A DNA stretch of 64,000 nt, taken from NCBI RefSeq assembly GCF_923868895.1, contig NZ_OV350343.1, positions 2,914,001-2,978,000 of the forward strand, read 5' to 3'. The translations under genes and the position numbers were made by a program. Shown here in pieces: positions 40,161 to 49,185 of the stretch (position 1 is the stretch's first letter; the number at the start of each line of letters is the position of its first letter). This DNA is from Halomonas sp. TD01 (GTDB lineage Bacteria; Pseudomonadota; Gammaproteobacteria; Pseudomonadales; Halomonadaceae). Under the pieces are notes generated by a model, which searched no databases, was not told the DNA's origin, and saw only the letters and a list, made by a program, of their open reading frames with translations.

Positions 40161-41255
40161 ATGCAGCGTTGGGTGGGAATCGTCGTATTGAGCGCGCTAA
40201 GCGTTGTGGCGCAGGCGAACGAACCGCTGCCGGGTGACATTGTTCGCGATCTTAACAGGCTTCAAAGCCAATTAGCTGAGCAGCCCAATGGCGAGGCTGA
40301 CAGCGATGTGCTCAACCGTATTGCTGATCATGCACGATCTCAGGCAGCGCGTCTCGCCAGCGGCAATCGTGCCGACCAGTGGGCAAGTGCGCTATATCAT
40401 CAGCTCGCCGCGAGTGCGTTAGTGCGTCAAGGTGATCACGTTGCGGCTGCTAATGAGTTAGCCAGCGCACGACAGCGCCCTAGCGTGCCTAACAGCCAAA
40501 TCCTGCGCTGGCTGCGTGATGAGGCGTCGCTACGTCGCGCAGGTAACCAGCCCACTGAGGCCATCGCGCTGTATGAGCAGTGGCTAACGCAGTCCCAGGG
40601 CAATTCTCATTATGACGAGTCAGCATGGCGGCTGGTTCGCTTATTGGCGGAAGAGGAGCGCTGGGATGCTGCTGCAGGCTGGCTGTCGCCGTTACTGCAA
40701 AAAGGCGGTTTGACTGACACGCAGCAGACGCTAACCACCGCGGTATTGCGCAATGCGGGGCAAAACGATGAAGCTCTCGGTTGGCTAGTGGGTGGTTTGA
40801 ATGCACAGAGCGAGCCTGATGCCTGGCGTCAGGCGGCCGGGCTTGCCCAACAAGCAGGCCAGGCTGGCGTGGCTGCCGGCGTGTGGGAGATGGCATGGCA
40901 GTTGGGTAAGTTCACCACGACCGAAGATCGCTTGACGTTAATTCGCCTGCATTTGGCCGGTGGTACGCCAGCCAGGGCAGGCGAACACTTGGAAGCGGCT
41001 ATCCAAGAAGGTGCTTTGACGCGTGATGAAGAAGCGCTAAGGTTGTTGGCGGGCGCATGGCAGCAGGCCAAGGATATCGAAAAGGCGCTGAATGCTTGGA
41101 AGGCGCTTGCTGAGAACACTCAAAAAGCTGAAGACTGGCGGCAATACGGACAGCTTGCTTACCGCTGGGGGCAAGATGATCAGGCCGAGGAAGCGCTTAT
41201 CAAAGCGGTGAATCTTGGCGATGATCAGGCCAAGCAGTGGTTGTCGAATTTTTGA
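40161..41255 (+). CDS. Tetratricopeptide-repeat protein of the TonB2-type operon
   Basis: A 364-residue exported protein with a signal peptide (about residues 1-20, cleaved near VVAQA-NE) and an alpha-helical repeat array. Several helices have the alternating Ala/Trp/Leu pattern of TPR units, for example AEDWRQYGQLAYRWGQDDQA near the C-terminus. TPR genes close many TtpC-ExbB2-TonB2 operons. A contact role in the periplasm is likely but not specific. I chose ATG 40161 because GAGGAAAAAG precedes it and it begins the signal peptide. Confidence 0.85.
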   Translation: MQRWVGIVVLSALSVVAQANEPLPGDIVRDLNRLQSQLAEQPNGEADSDVLNRIADHARSQAARLASGNRADQWASALYHQLAASALVRQGDHVAAANELASARQRPSVPNSQILRWLRDEASLRRAGNQPTEAIALYEQWLTQSQGNSHYDESAWRLVRLLAEEERWDAAAGWLSPLLQKGGLTDTQQTLTTAVLRNAGQNDEALGWLVGGLNAQSEPDAWRQAAGLAQQAGQAGVAAGVWEMAWQLGKFTTTEDRLTLIRLHLAGGTPARAGEHLEAAIQEGALTRDEEALRLLAGAWQQAKDIEKALNAWKALAENTQKAEDWRQYGQLAYRWGQDDQAEEALIKAVNLGDDQAKQWLSNF

Positions 41256-41278
41256 AGGGTGAGAAGCCCTTGATCGGA

Positions 41279-41301
41279 CCCCTCTCGATTGATGAGAGGG
41301 G
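41279..41301. terminator. Hairpin between the TPR gene and xthA
   Basis: CCCCTCTC and GAGAGGGG form an 8-bp stem with a 7-nt loop between convergent genes. The following sequence (CGAGCTTGTTTGTTTG) is only moderately T-rich, so termination strength is uncertain. Confidence 0.6.
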
Positions 41302-41320
41302 CGAGCTTGTTTGTTTGTGC

Positions 41321-42154
41321 TTAGTCTGCCTGTGAAAGCGTCAGCGCAAAATCACTCCAGGTGGGAGCGTGATCGGAAGGCCGCTCCATACCACGCAATT
41401 GATAATCAATGCCTGCATCGGTGACGCATTCGGCAAGCGGTTTAGACACAAGAATATAGTCAATGCGCAGGCCGCGTTTTGGCTCGCGGTCAAAACCCTT
41501 TGAACGATAGTCAAACCAACTGAACCATTCGCTATTATCCGGGTGGCACAGCCGATAGCTGTCGCTAAGGCCCCACGCTTTTATACCTTCAAGCCATTCT
41601 CGCTCGATAGGCTGAAAGCTGGCTTTGCCCTCGCGTAACCAGCGTTTGCGGCTTGGTTCGCCAATGCCAATATCCTGATCTTCCGGCGATATGTTGAAAT
41701 CCCCCATGATCGCCAGCTGTTCGTCGGGGCGGTGCTGGTTTTGAAGCAGGCTTGCCAATTGCTGATAGAAGCGCGCTTTATGAGGGAATTTAGTTGGGTG
41801 TTCAACGTTTTCACCCTGGGGGAAGTAGCCATTCCACACGGTGACTGATTCACCATTATCGGCGAGTAGCCGCACGCCAATCATGCGGCGCTGGGCGTCT
41901 TCCTCATCATCAGGAAAGCCATAAAAAACCGCTTGAGGTTTTTGCCGACACAGTAGGGCAACCCCGTAATGGCCCTTTTGACCGTAATAAAAAACGTGAT
42001 AGCCCATAGCTTCAACGTCAGCCAGGGGAAACTCGCTGTCTTGCACTTTGGTTTCCTGCAGGCCAATGACATCTGGCTGCTGCGTGTCAATCAGCGCTTG
42101 AAGCTGATGCAGTCGTGCCCGAATGCCATTGATATTAAACGAGACCAAACGCAT
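41321..42154 (-). CDS. xthA: Exodeoxyribonuclease III
   Basis: A DNA-repair enzyme with AP endonuclease and 3'-5' exonuclease activity. The 277-residue protein has the metal and active-site motifs [28 protein letters not shown] (Glu near 34), [15 protein letters not shown] (Asp/Asn near 151-153), [13 protein letters not shown] and a C-terminal [10 protein letters not shown] (catalytic His near 263). The first base of its start overlaps the stop of a small upstream gene on the same strand. Confidence 0.95.
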   Translation of the reverse strand: MRLVSFNINGIRARLHQLQALIDTQQPDVIGLQETKVQDSEFPLADVEAMGYHVFYYGQKGHYGVALLCRQKPQAVFYGFPDDEEDAQRRMIGVRLLADNGESVTVWNGYFPQGENVEHPTKFPHKARFYQQLASLLQNQHRPDEQLAIMGDFNISPEDQDIGIGEPSRKRWLREGKASFQPIEREWLEGIKAWGLSDSYRLCHPDNSEWFSWFDYRSKGFDREPKRGLRIDYILVSKPLAECVTDAGIDYQLRGMERPSDHAPTWSDFALTLSQAD

Positions 42155-42402
42155 TACGAATGCTCTCCAGACGGGTTGTCTCCTTCTTTGTCAGGATGGA
42201 TAACAATATTTTGTCCTTCTTGCTGGCGCGCTAGTTTACGCACTGCTTGAAGCTTACGTTGTTGCTGCTTTTTAGCCACAAAACGGCGTGAAGAGGTTAC
42301 CTGGTCAGGGTTATCATGGCGCCACTTCTTGTAATCTTTGCGGCGGCCAGTACGGATAGTTACCTTATCCGCCAGCGAACGAGTTTTTTTCTTACGCGTC
42401 AT
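42154..42402 (-). CDS. Small basic protein of unknown function, coupled to xthA
   Basis: An 82-residue protein I do not recognise. It is very rich in Lys and Arg ([20 protein letters not shown], then [20 protein letters not shown]) and has an acidic C-terminus ([12 protein letters not shown]). There is no signal peptide or membrane helix. AAGGAG lies at a good distance before the ATG and the stop overlaps the xthA start by one base, so it is probably a real gene co-expressed with exonuclease III. The composition suggests nucleic-acid or ribosome contact, but that is only inference. Confidence 0.7.
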   Translation of the reverse strand: MTRKKKTRSLADKVTIRTGRRKDYKKWRHDNPDQVTSSRRFVAKKQQQRKLQAVRKLARQQEGQNIVIHPDKEGDNPSGEHS

Positions 42403-42547
42403 ATCGCGCTCCTTGGGTTAATTTATGCCTCATTCTAACAGGCAAGCGTACTCCTTCGACAGCAGGACGCGCTCTTATCGCCAACCCCTGGTACAATGCG
42501 CACTTCGTGATGCCTAACATCCACAGCAATGGACAGATACACAGCCT

Positions 42548-43822
42548 ATGAGCGAGTCGGAACAGACCACAGCATCGGCCCAGAACCGCAAGCCAAAACG
42601 CCGCCGTCGGAAGCCGCGTCGTCGTCAATCGAACTGGGATCTTCGTCAGTTTCAGGTGCCCGCCGTTGCCGGCAAGTGGCGCTTCCATGACTTTGATTTG
42701 CCGCTGCCTTTAATGCGTGCCATTCATGCCCAAGGGTTTGAATACTGCACGCCTATTCAGTCAGAGGCGCTGCGTCATACGTTGCTGGGTGGCGATATTG
42801 TCGGCAAGGCGCAGACAGGTACCGGAAAAACTGCTGCCTTTTTGATTTCGGTAATGGCTTATTTTCTGGAAGAGCCGACCCCTGATGGCCAAAAATCAGG
42901 CGCACCCCGTGCGTTGATTATCGCGCCTACCCGGGAGCTGGCACTGCAAATCGAAAAAGATGCTAAAGCGCTTGCTCGCTTCACGCAGCTCAATGTGGCC
43001 AGTGTTGTCGGCGGCATGGATTACCAAAAGCAGCGCGAGAGCCTGGGCAAGAAGATCGATATTTTGGTGGCAACACCAGGACGCCTGCTGGATTTCCACC
43101 AGAAGCGCGATATCGACCTCTCTGAAGTCGAAGTGTTGGTGCTGGATGAAGCGGATCGCATGCTTTCCATGGGCTTTATTCCCGATGTGAAGCGCATCAT
43201 TCGCTATACGCCTAAAAAAGAGGAGCGCCAGACGTTCCTGTTCTCGGCAACCTTCACTGACGATATCTTGAGTCTGGCGAGTCAATGGACGCTCGATCCT
43301 GCCCATGTAGAGATTGAAGTCACCGTTGAGAACCAGGCAGATATCGATCAGCGCGTTTATCTAGTGTCTGATGACGACAAGCAGCGACTGCTGGTGAATC
43401 TGCTAACGCAGGAAAGCTTCGAGCGAGTAATGGTGTTTGGTAACCGTCGCGATCTCGTACGCAAGCTAGATGATTTGCTGAAAAAAGCAGGCGTTAGTGT
43501 CGCCATGCTATCAGGCGATGTGCCGCAGAATCAGCGCATCAAGACGTTGGAAAGCTTCCGTGAGGGAGAAATTCAAGTGTTGGTGGCTACTGATGTCGCA
43601 GGGCGTGGCATTCATATCGAAGATGTCAGCCACGTGATCAACTACACGTTGCCTGAAGATCCGGAAGATTACGTTCATCGTATTGGACGTACCGGACGTG
43701 CCGGTGCCAAAGGCGTTTCGATTAGTTTTGTTGGTGAAGAAGATGCGTTCTCGCTACCAGAAATTGAGCGCTACATTAACGGTAAGCTGCCCTGCGAACA
43801 TCCGCCGGAAGGCATGCTGTAA
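42548..43822 (+). CDS. rhlB: DEAD-box RNA helicase RhlB
   Basis: A 424-residue ATP-dependent RNA helicase. The N-terminus is strongly basic ([13 protein letters not shown]). The core has the Q motif [12 protein letters not shown], motif [12 protein letters not shown] near residue 95, [22 protein letters not shown] in VLDEADRML near 200, SAT in [10 protein letters not shown], and [13 protein letters not shown] near 375. [20 protein letters not shown] and overall length fit RhlB, the helicase partner of RNase E, whose gene rne is at 5.6-9.0 kb here. Separation from SrmB or RhlE is by similarity of the N-terminal part only. Confidence 0.85.
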   Translation: MSESEQTTASAQNRKPKRRRRKPRRRQSNWDLRQFQVPAVAGKWRFHDFDLPLPLMRAIHAQGFEYCTPIQSEALRHTLLGGDIVGKAQTGTGKTAAFLISVMAYFLEEPTPDGQKSGAPRALIIAPTRELALQIEKDAKALARFTQLNVASVVGGMDYQKQRESLGKKIDILVATPGRLLDFHQKRDIDLSEVEVLVLDEADRMLSMGFIPDVKRIIRYTPKKEERQTFLFSATFTDDILSLASQWTLDPAHVEIEVTVENQADIDQRVYLVSDDDKQRLLVNLLTQESFERVMVFGNRRDLVRKLDDLLKKAGVSVAMLSGDVPQNQRIKTLESFREGEIQVLVATDVAGRGIHIEDVSHVINYTLPEDPEDYVHRIGRTGRAGAKGVSISFVGEEDAFSLPEIERYINGKLPCEHPPEGML

Positions 43823-43827
43823 CGCGC

Positions 43828-45957
43828 ATGCTCGATAATGCGCTGAAAAGCGATATTCAAGACGCCTATCGTCGCGTGGTGGAAAAGCTTGAGCTGACGC
43901 CACGCTACGGCCAGCGCCTGATGATTGCAGAAATTGCTCGTACGCTAGGTGGCATTGAGCAGGATGGCGAAGGCAAGCGCACAAACGATAATCATGTGTG
44001 CGTGCTGGAGGCGGGCACCGGAACTGGTAAAACGCTTGCCTACCTGATTGCCGCGTTGCCGATTGCCAAAGCGCAGGGAAAGCGACTGATTGTTTCCACT
44101 GCAACGGTGGCACTGCAGGAGCAGGTGCTTAATCAAGACCTGCCTTCGCTTGCCAGCCATAGCGGTATTGCCTTTCGTTATGCCTTGGCAAAAGGGCGTG
44201 GCAGGTACGTGTGTGTTGCGCGTCTTGACCAGGCATTAGAAGGCTCTGAGCCAAACCCGACGCTGTCGCTATTTGAGCAGTCACTTCAATCCAACAGCAG
44301 TGACTTTTCCCTATTAGCCACGGATATGGCAGAGGCTTACGGCAAGGGTGAGTGGGAAGGCGATCGCGATACGTGGTCGGCGTCCATCGACGACAGTCAT
44401 TGGCGGCAGCTAACGGTGGATCATCGCCAATGCACAGGCCGTCGCTGCGGTCATTTTGGTGCTTGCGCCTTTTTTCGTTCTCGGCGTGATCTGGAAGATG
44501 CCGATATAATCGTGGCCAACCATGACTTGGTTCTTGCTGACCTGGCGTTGGGTGGTGGGGCGATTCTACCCGATCCCGCTGACTGCATTTTTGTCTTTGA
44601 TGAAGGCCACCACCTGCCAGATAAGGCACTTTCCCACTTTGCCCATCGTTTTGCGGTGCATGGCTGTTTGCGCTGGCTTAAAACCTTGAAAAGCAGTTTG
44701 ACTGATCTTCATCAGGGGCTAGCGGCTCAGCCGACAATCGCGCGCTTGCTCGCGGGGTTACCTGAGTTACTGCATAGCTTAGAGCCTGCCTTGGGCGATG
44801 TGTTTAGCATGGGTCACCAACTGGCCGGGCGGGAAAACGGCTTGTCGGATGAAGAAGCTAGCCATCAGCAGCGTTTTGAAAAAGGCCAGGTGCCGGAAGC
44901 GCTTCGCGAACAAGCCAAGCAACTGTTGGTTATGTTTGCCACGTTGTCACGTAGCCTGGAAAGCATTAGCGATATCCTGCGCGAAAGTCTCGACCCTGAT
45001 AAGCAAACAGGGCTGGATAGGGATCAAGCCGACACGTGGTTGCCGCTGATTGCACTGCTGCATGGGCGTTCACTTGATGCCCATGCGCTATGGCAAGCCT
45101 TCAGTGAGCAGGATGCTGCCAATGCGCCACCCAGTGCCCGCTGGATAACGCTTAGTCGTGTGGCGGGAGAGCCGGAAATCGAGTTTTCGGCAAGTCCCGT
45201 ATCAGCGGCGCATACCCTTGCGAAACATTTGTGGGGACGCTGTCATGGCGCGGTAGTAACATCAGCCACGCTTACCGCGCTGGGGCGTTTTGAGCGAATC
45301 CAAGAGCGCGCTGGGTTAGCAAACCGCTATCGCTATCAGGCGCTGCCGAGCCCCTTTGATTATGCCAATGCCATTCTGCGCGTGCCTAAAGAGGCGACCG
45401 ACCCCAGTGATCGCGATGCCCATGAAAGCGCCATCGTTAATTTCGTGGTTCAATTGGGAAATAACGAAGCGGTGCTGGTGCTGTTTTCTTCTAGGGCGCA
45501 ATTGCGGGCGGTGGAGAAAGCGCTGCCTGCGGCAACTAAAGAGCGAGTGCTGGCGCAGGATGCGTTGCCCAAGCGCGAACTGCTTGAGCGTCATCGCGCG
45601 GCTGTCGATGACGGCAATGGCAGCATTATTTTTGGCTTGGCTAGTTTTGCTGAAGGTATCGATTTGCCCGGCGACTATCTCACCCATGTGGTGATTACGC
45701 GGCTGCCATTTGCGGTGCCTGATGATCCGGTGGGGGCCACGCTTGCCGAGTGGATTGAAAGCCAGGGTGGGAACCCGTTTATGCGGATTAGCGTTCCAGA
45801 TGCGTCAATCAAGCTAGTGCAGGCTTGCGGGCGGCTGATCCGTAAGGAGAGCGACCGCGGTGTCATTACGCTGCTAGATCGACGGGTGATTACTCGCCGG
45901 TACGGCCAAGCGTTGCTAGATGCATTGCCGCCATTCAAACGAGAAATCATGCAGTAA
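43828..45957 (+). CDS. dinG: ATP-dependent DNA helicase DinG
   Basis: A 709-residue SF2 helicase of the XPD/DinG family that unwinds 5'-3' and resolves R-loops and repair intermediates. Motif I is VLEAGTGTGKTLAYL near residues 62-76. The 4Fe-4S cysteines are in GRYVCVARL (near 129) and CTGRRCGHFGAC (near 202-213). The helicase box is VFDEGHHLP near 257, and QACGRLIRKESDRG near 670 is motif VI. It begins 5 bp after rhlB with little ribosome-binding signal, suggesting coupling. Confidence 0.92.
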   Translation: MLDNALKSDIQDAYRRVVEKLELTPRYGQRLMIAEIARTLGGIEQDGEGKRTNDNHVCVLEAGTGTGKTLAYLIAALPIAKAQGKRLIVSTATVALQEQVLNQDLPSLASHSGIAFRYALAKGRGRYVCVARLDQALEGSEPNPTLSLFEQSLQSNSSDFSLLATDMAEAYGKGEWEGDRDTWSASIDDSHWRQLTVDHRQCTGRRCGHFGACAFFRSRRDLEDADIIVANHDLVLADLALGGGAILPDPADCIFVFDEGHHLPDKALSHFAHRFAVHGCLRWLKTLKSSLTDLHQGLAAQPTIARLLAGLPELLHSLEPALGDVFSMGHQLAGRENGLSDEEASHQQRFEKGQVPEALREQAKQLLVMFATLSRSLESISDILRESLDPDKQTGLDRDQADTWLPLIALLHGRSLDAHALWQAFSEQDAANAPPSARWITLSRVAGEPEIEFSASPVSAAHTLAKHLWGRCHGAVVTSATLTALGRFERIQERAGLANRYRYQALPSPFDYANAILRVPKEATDPSDRDAHESAIVNFVVQLGNNEAVLVLFSSRAQLRAVEKALPAATKERVLAQDALPKRELLERHRAAVDDGNGSIIFGLASFAEGIDLPGDYLTHVVITRLPFAVPDDPVGATLAEWIESQGGNPFMRISVPDASIKLVQACGRLIRKESDRGVITLLDRRVITRRYGQALLDALPPFKREIMQ

Positions 45958-45985
45958 TAAGTGGTAATAAAATGTAGCAATAAAA

Positions 45986-46017
45986 TGCCCCGCTAAGGCT
46001 AATATCCTTGCGGGGCA
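45986..46017. terminator. Bidirectional terminator between dinG and DAHP synthase gene
   Basis: TGCCCCGC-T-AAGG pairs with CCTTGCGGGGCA, with one bulged T and a 7-nt loop, between convergent genes. A-rich sequence precedes the stem and CTTAT follows it, so it can act in the minus direction better than the plus. Confidence 0.7.
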
Positions 46018-46041
46018 CTTATGATTACTAGCCGTTTTTTC

Positions 46042-47118
46042 TTACTGTGCGATACGCTTGGTGAGCGCCGGAGCGAGTTTTTCGTTCATATGGGTAAAAG
46101 TTTCGACCGTCGTATCCCAATCAATGCAGGCGTCGGTGATGGAAACGCCGTACGTCAGCTGGCTAAGGTCGGCAGGAACTTTTTGGTTGCCCCAGCCAAT
46201 GTTTGACTCAACCATCAGACCAATAATGGACGTGTTGCCTTCCAGAATTTGGTTGGTGACGTTCTCGAGCACAAGCGGCTGTAGGCCAGCATCTTTATTA
46301 GAATTGGCGTGAGAGCAATCGATCATAATGTTGGCTGAAAGGTCGGCTTTTTTAAGCTCCTTTTCAGCTAGCGAAACGCTGACGCTGTCGTAGTTAGGCT
46401 TACCGTTGCCGCCGCGCAACACGACGTGGCCGTAAGCGTTGCCGCGTGTGCGAATAATGGCGACTTGGCCTGCGTTGTTGATACCTAGGAAGTTATGCGG
46501 GCTGGCAACGGACTGCAGTGCATTAATAGCGACGTCAAGGCTGCCGTCGGTGCCGTTTTTAAAGCCGACTGGGCAGGATAGACCTGACGCCATCTCACGG
46601 TGGGTTTGCGATTCTGTAGTGCGTGCACCGATCGCCGACCAGCTAATGCAGTCTTGCATATACTGGGGAGAGATCGGGTCTAACGCTTCCGTTGCGAGCG
46701 GCAGGCCAAGCTCAGCCAGGTCGACGAGTAGCTTGCGCGCGATGTGAAGACCTTCATCAATTTCGAAAGAATCGTTAAGATGCGGGTCGTTTATCAGTCC
46801 TTTCCAACCCACCGTTGTCCGGGGTTTTTCGAAATAGACGCGCATGACAATGAACAGGCTGTCGCTCACTTGATCTGCCAATTTACGCAGCCGGCGCGCA
46901 TAGTCCAGTGCGGCATCCACATCATGGATGGAGCATGGGCCTACAACGACGAGAAGCCGATGATCTTTGCCGTCGAGGATGTTTTGAATGGTATGGCGGC
47001 CCTCAATAACAGAGCGTTCCGCAGCTTCTGTCAGCGGAATAGTCTGTTTAAGAGCTTCGGGGGTGGTGAGAACATCCTGTGCAAGGACGTTAAGGTTACT
47101 AACCTGCTGATCTGACAT
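46042..47118 (-). CDS. Class I 3-deoxy-7-phosphoheptulonate (DAHP) synthase
   Basis: Condenses phosphoenolpyruvate and erythrose 4-phosphate, the first step of the shikimate pathway. The 358-residue protein is of the AroF/AroG/AroH type: VVVGPCSIHD (metal cysteine near 60), MRVYFEKPRTTVGWKGLIND near 92-111, GARTTESQTHRE near 162-174, GFKNGTDG near 184 and MIDCSHANSNKD near 265. Which aromatic amino acid inhibits it cannot be read safely, so I give no isozyme letter. Confidence 0.93.
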   Translation of the reverse strand: MSDQQVSNLNVLAQDVLTTPEALKQTIPLTEAAERSVIEGRHTIQNILDGKDHRLLVVVGPCSIHDVDAALDYARRLRKLADQVSDSLFIVMRVYFEKPRTTVGWKGLINDPHLNDSFEIDEGLHIARKLLVDLAELGLPLATEALDPISPQYMQDCISWSAIGARTTESQTHREMASGLSCPVGFKNGTDGSLDVAINALQSVASPHNFLGINNAGQVAIIRTRGNAYGHVVLRGGNGKPNYDSVSVSLAEKELKKADLSANIMIDCSHANSNKDAGLQPLVLENVTNQILEGNTSIIGLMVESNIGWGNQKVPADLSQLTYGVSITDACIDWDTTVETFTHMNEKLAPALTKRIAQ

Positions 47119-47196
47119 CGTGCTACCTGTGCGTGCGCTATGGACTAAAAAGTGGCTCTACTATGGCGTGTCAGGCAGGTAAAAATCAATTGTTGC

Positions 47197-47225
47197 GGAA
47201 CTTGATCTAAACGAAAAGTGTCACG
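47197..47225 (+). promoter_or_regulatory. Candidate sigma-E promoter for algU
   Basis: GGAACTT is a perfect sigma-E -35 element. GTCACG follows at the normal 16-bp spacing and keeps the GTC core of the -10 but lacks the final A. Autoregulation of algU/rpoE by its own sigma factor is known in Pseudomonas and E. coli. The distance to the start codon (about 270 bp) implies a long leader. Confidence 0.45.
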
Positions 47226-47460
47226 GTCAAGATTCTGCGGGGGCTGTGGGTTAGGTCGGGAGGAATGGGAGGGGAAAGAGTGTAAGCGCTTGATGCCTCG
47301 CTAAGAACGCGTAACACTAAGTACCATTGGATACTTTTTTACACTGGGTGTGGTAGGCGAATCATTCACTATCATCTGTCATCATTAAGATTAACCAATG
47401 CCCAAGGGACACTATGCTGCTTGCTGTAAAGGCCCACATGAAAGGGCGAAGAGAGAAAGC

Positions 47461-47482
47461 GCTCGGCGTGCGTCGCACGAGC
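47461..47482 (+). promoter_or_regulatory. Hairpin abutting the algU ribosome-binding site
   Basis: CGTGC and GCACG close a three-base loop, and GCT/AGC extend the stem past a bulge. The structure ends directly before GGGAGGG (47483-47489), the Shine-Dalgarno sequence of algU, and could affect ribosome loading. Confidence 0.45.
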
Positions 47483-47497
47483 GGGAGGGAAGTGTGA

Positions 47498-48097
47498 ATG
47501 GGCACTCGTGAAACAGACCAACAGCTGGTTGAACGTGCCCAAAAAGGTGATACACGCGCTTTCGATCTACTGGTAAAAAAATATCAGCACAAAATTATTG
47601 GATTGATTGGGCGTTATGTTCACGATCACTCCGAAGTACAAGACGTGGCGCAAGAAGCCTTTATCAAAGCGTACCGTGCACTCGGTAAGTTTCGGTCGGA
47701 AAGTGCGTTTTACACATGGATGTATCGTATCGCGATCAACACTGCCAAAAACCATTTAGTGTCTCGGGGGCGTAGACCGCCCGGCAGTGACCTAGATATT
47801 GTCGATGCTGAAATGATTGATCAGAGCGGGCGGCTGGCTGACTCTGAATCGCCAGAGGCATCGATTGCTCGGGACCAGCTGGAAGCCGCCGTTTACGAAG
47901 CCATCGAGAATCTGCCAGATGATTTACGCACTGCGATCACGCTGCGTGAACTAGATGGCCTTGCGTATGAAGACATTGCTCAGGTGATGCAATGCCCCGT
48001 AGGAACAGTGCGTTCGCGCATTTTTCGCGCCCGTGAAGCGGTTGATGAGCATATACGCCCATTAGTGACAACAGCCAGGAATAGTCGCGATGAGTGA
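47498..48097 (+). CDS. algU: Extracytoplasmic stress sigma factor AlgU/RpoE
   Basis: A 199-residue ECF sigma factor (sigma-E). Region 2 includes LVKKYQHKIIGLIGRYV, DVAQEAFIKAYRAL and FYTWMYRIAINTAKN near residues 25-90. Region 4 includes LPDDLRTAITLRELDGLAYE and CPVGTVRSRIFRARE near 145-185. The cluster with mucA, mucB, rseC and mucD identifies it as the envelope-stress factor. GGAGGG lies 9 bp before the ATG. The gene is followed by an unusually long gap before mucA. Confidence 0.96.
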   Translation: MGTRETDQQLVERAQKGDTRAFDLLVKKYQHKIIGLIGRYVHDHSEVQDVAQEAFIKAYRALGKFRSESAFYTWMYRIAINTAKNHLVSRGRRPPGSDLDIVDAEMIDQSGRLADSESPEASIARDQLEAAVYEAIENLPDDLRTAITLRELDGLAYEDIAQVMQCPVGTVRSRIFRAREAVDEHIRPLVTTARNSRDE

Positions 48098-48393
48098 GGG
48101 GCGGATAGTGGTAGACGCAGAGCTTTAAATTCACATTTAATTACGTTTTTACTTTTTTTGTGAACTGTCTGGAAAGTGAAGCGTCATAGAACCTGACGAT
48201 CTTGGTTAGGTCGAGTAAGCGCCAAGTGAACGTTCAATATTCAGTAGTTACACAGTTTAATCTGCTGATTATTAAACGTTTGGAAGTTGGCGATTTGAAA
48301 CAAGGTCTTGGCCTGTGGAGTTGCTGGGGTGGTAAACACTCGTTAGCAGTGTCATCGCAGCGCTTCTTTTAACACAGTGTGAGGGTGTGAAGT
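48098..48393. other. Unusual 296-bp spacer between algU and mucA
   Basis: The sigma factor and its anti-sigma gene are normally almost adjacent. This spacer is AT-rich at its start (T-rich run near 48149-48162), contains a TTTAAT...ATTAAA inverted repeat near 48257-48277, and encodes nothing I can support. A separate promoter or RNA processing site for mucA is possible. Confidence 0.6.
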
Positions 48394-49146
48394 ATGAGTC
48401 AAAACACACGGGAGTCGCTTTCAGCATTGATGGATAGCGAGAGTGACGAGCTTGAATTGCGCCGAGTGTTGAAGTCACTGCCTGACGATTCTGATGCGGC
48501 GGAGACATGGCGGCGCTACCATTTGGCGCGCAGCATGATGCAGCGTGAAAGAAATGTAGATGTGAGCATCGATCTCTCTGCTGGCATTATGGATCGATTG
48601 CGTGATGAGCCTGCTCCAGCCCTTGAAGACGACACCGTGGTTACTCCCGCTCGCTCTGGTGGGCTTTCCTTTGCCCGTGGTGCCGGGGTAGCGGCTGCCG
48701 TTTCGCTCATGGTTATCACTGGGGTGCAGTTCTTTAACAACGGTAACACGACCTCAGGTAGCCCGCAGAGTGTGGGGGGAAGCGCAGGAGATAGCATTGC
48801 TGCCCAGTCTGGCGGTGGTGTGCAAGTTCAGCCTGTTAATTTAGCAGCATCTCAACCCGCTTCGATGACGCCATCAGAAATGCCGATGTTCGAACAAACG
48901 CCGTTTCGTGTTAATGGCCAATCCGGTCAAGGCGGTTTTATGAATGTCAGCGATGCAGGGTTTTCTTCGCCCCATGCGCCTCAAGGGGATATGGCTCAGC
49001 AGACATTAGCTATTGATGCTGATCAGATTCGCCTGCTTAAATCGTACCTTGAGCAACATGCGCAAGGTGCTGCCGGTGGGAGTGGTGATAGCTGGATGCC
49101 GTTAATGCGCTCTTCTTCAGTAACGGAACCTTTAGGGCAACGTTAA
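48394..49146 (+). CDS. mucA: Anti-sigma-E factor MucA/RseA
   Basis: An inner-membrane protein of 250 residues that sequesters AlgU. The cytoplasmic N-terminal domain (about 1-85; ESLSALMDSESDELELRRVL and TWRRYHLARSMMQ) is the sigma-binding fold. A single membrane helix follows at about 93-112 (GAGVAAAVSLMVITGVQFF), then a Gly/Ser/Gln-rich periplasmic domain that MucB protects from proteolysis. The periplasmic part is longer than in Pseudomonas MucA (194 residues). GTGAGGGTG provides the ribosome-binding site. Confidence 0.92.
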   Translation: MSQNTRESLSALMDSESDELELRRVLKSLPDDSDAAETWRRYHLARSMMQRERNVDVSIDLSAGIMDRLRDEPAPALEDDTVVTPARSGGLSFARGAGVAAAVSLMVITGVQFFNNGNTTSGSPQSVGGSAGDSIAAQSGGGVQVQPVNLAASQPASMTPSEMPMFEQTPFRVNGQSGQGGFMNVSDAGFSSPHAPQGDMAQQTLAIDADQIRLLKSYLEQHAQGAAGGSGDSWMPLMRSSSVTEPLGQR

Positions 49147-49185
49147 TAGGTATTTTGGCCGACTTTATATCAAGTGAGGGCCCAC

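Larger units (their letters stand above)
47119..47497. other. Intergenic region upstream of algU
   Basis: A 379-bp noncoding gap between the divergent DAHP synthase gene and algU. It holds a sigma-E-like promoter (47197-47225), a purine-rich stretch (GGTCGGGAGGAATGGGAGGG, 47253-47272) and a hairpin adjacent to the algU ribosome-binding site. No open frame has coding support. Confidence 0.6.

Noticed and set aside
42154..42402. Assignment of the small basic protein as YihI (Der activator).
   Set aside because: Only the basic N-terminus is similar. The length is less than half and the conserved acidic helical part of YihI is missing.
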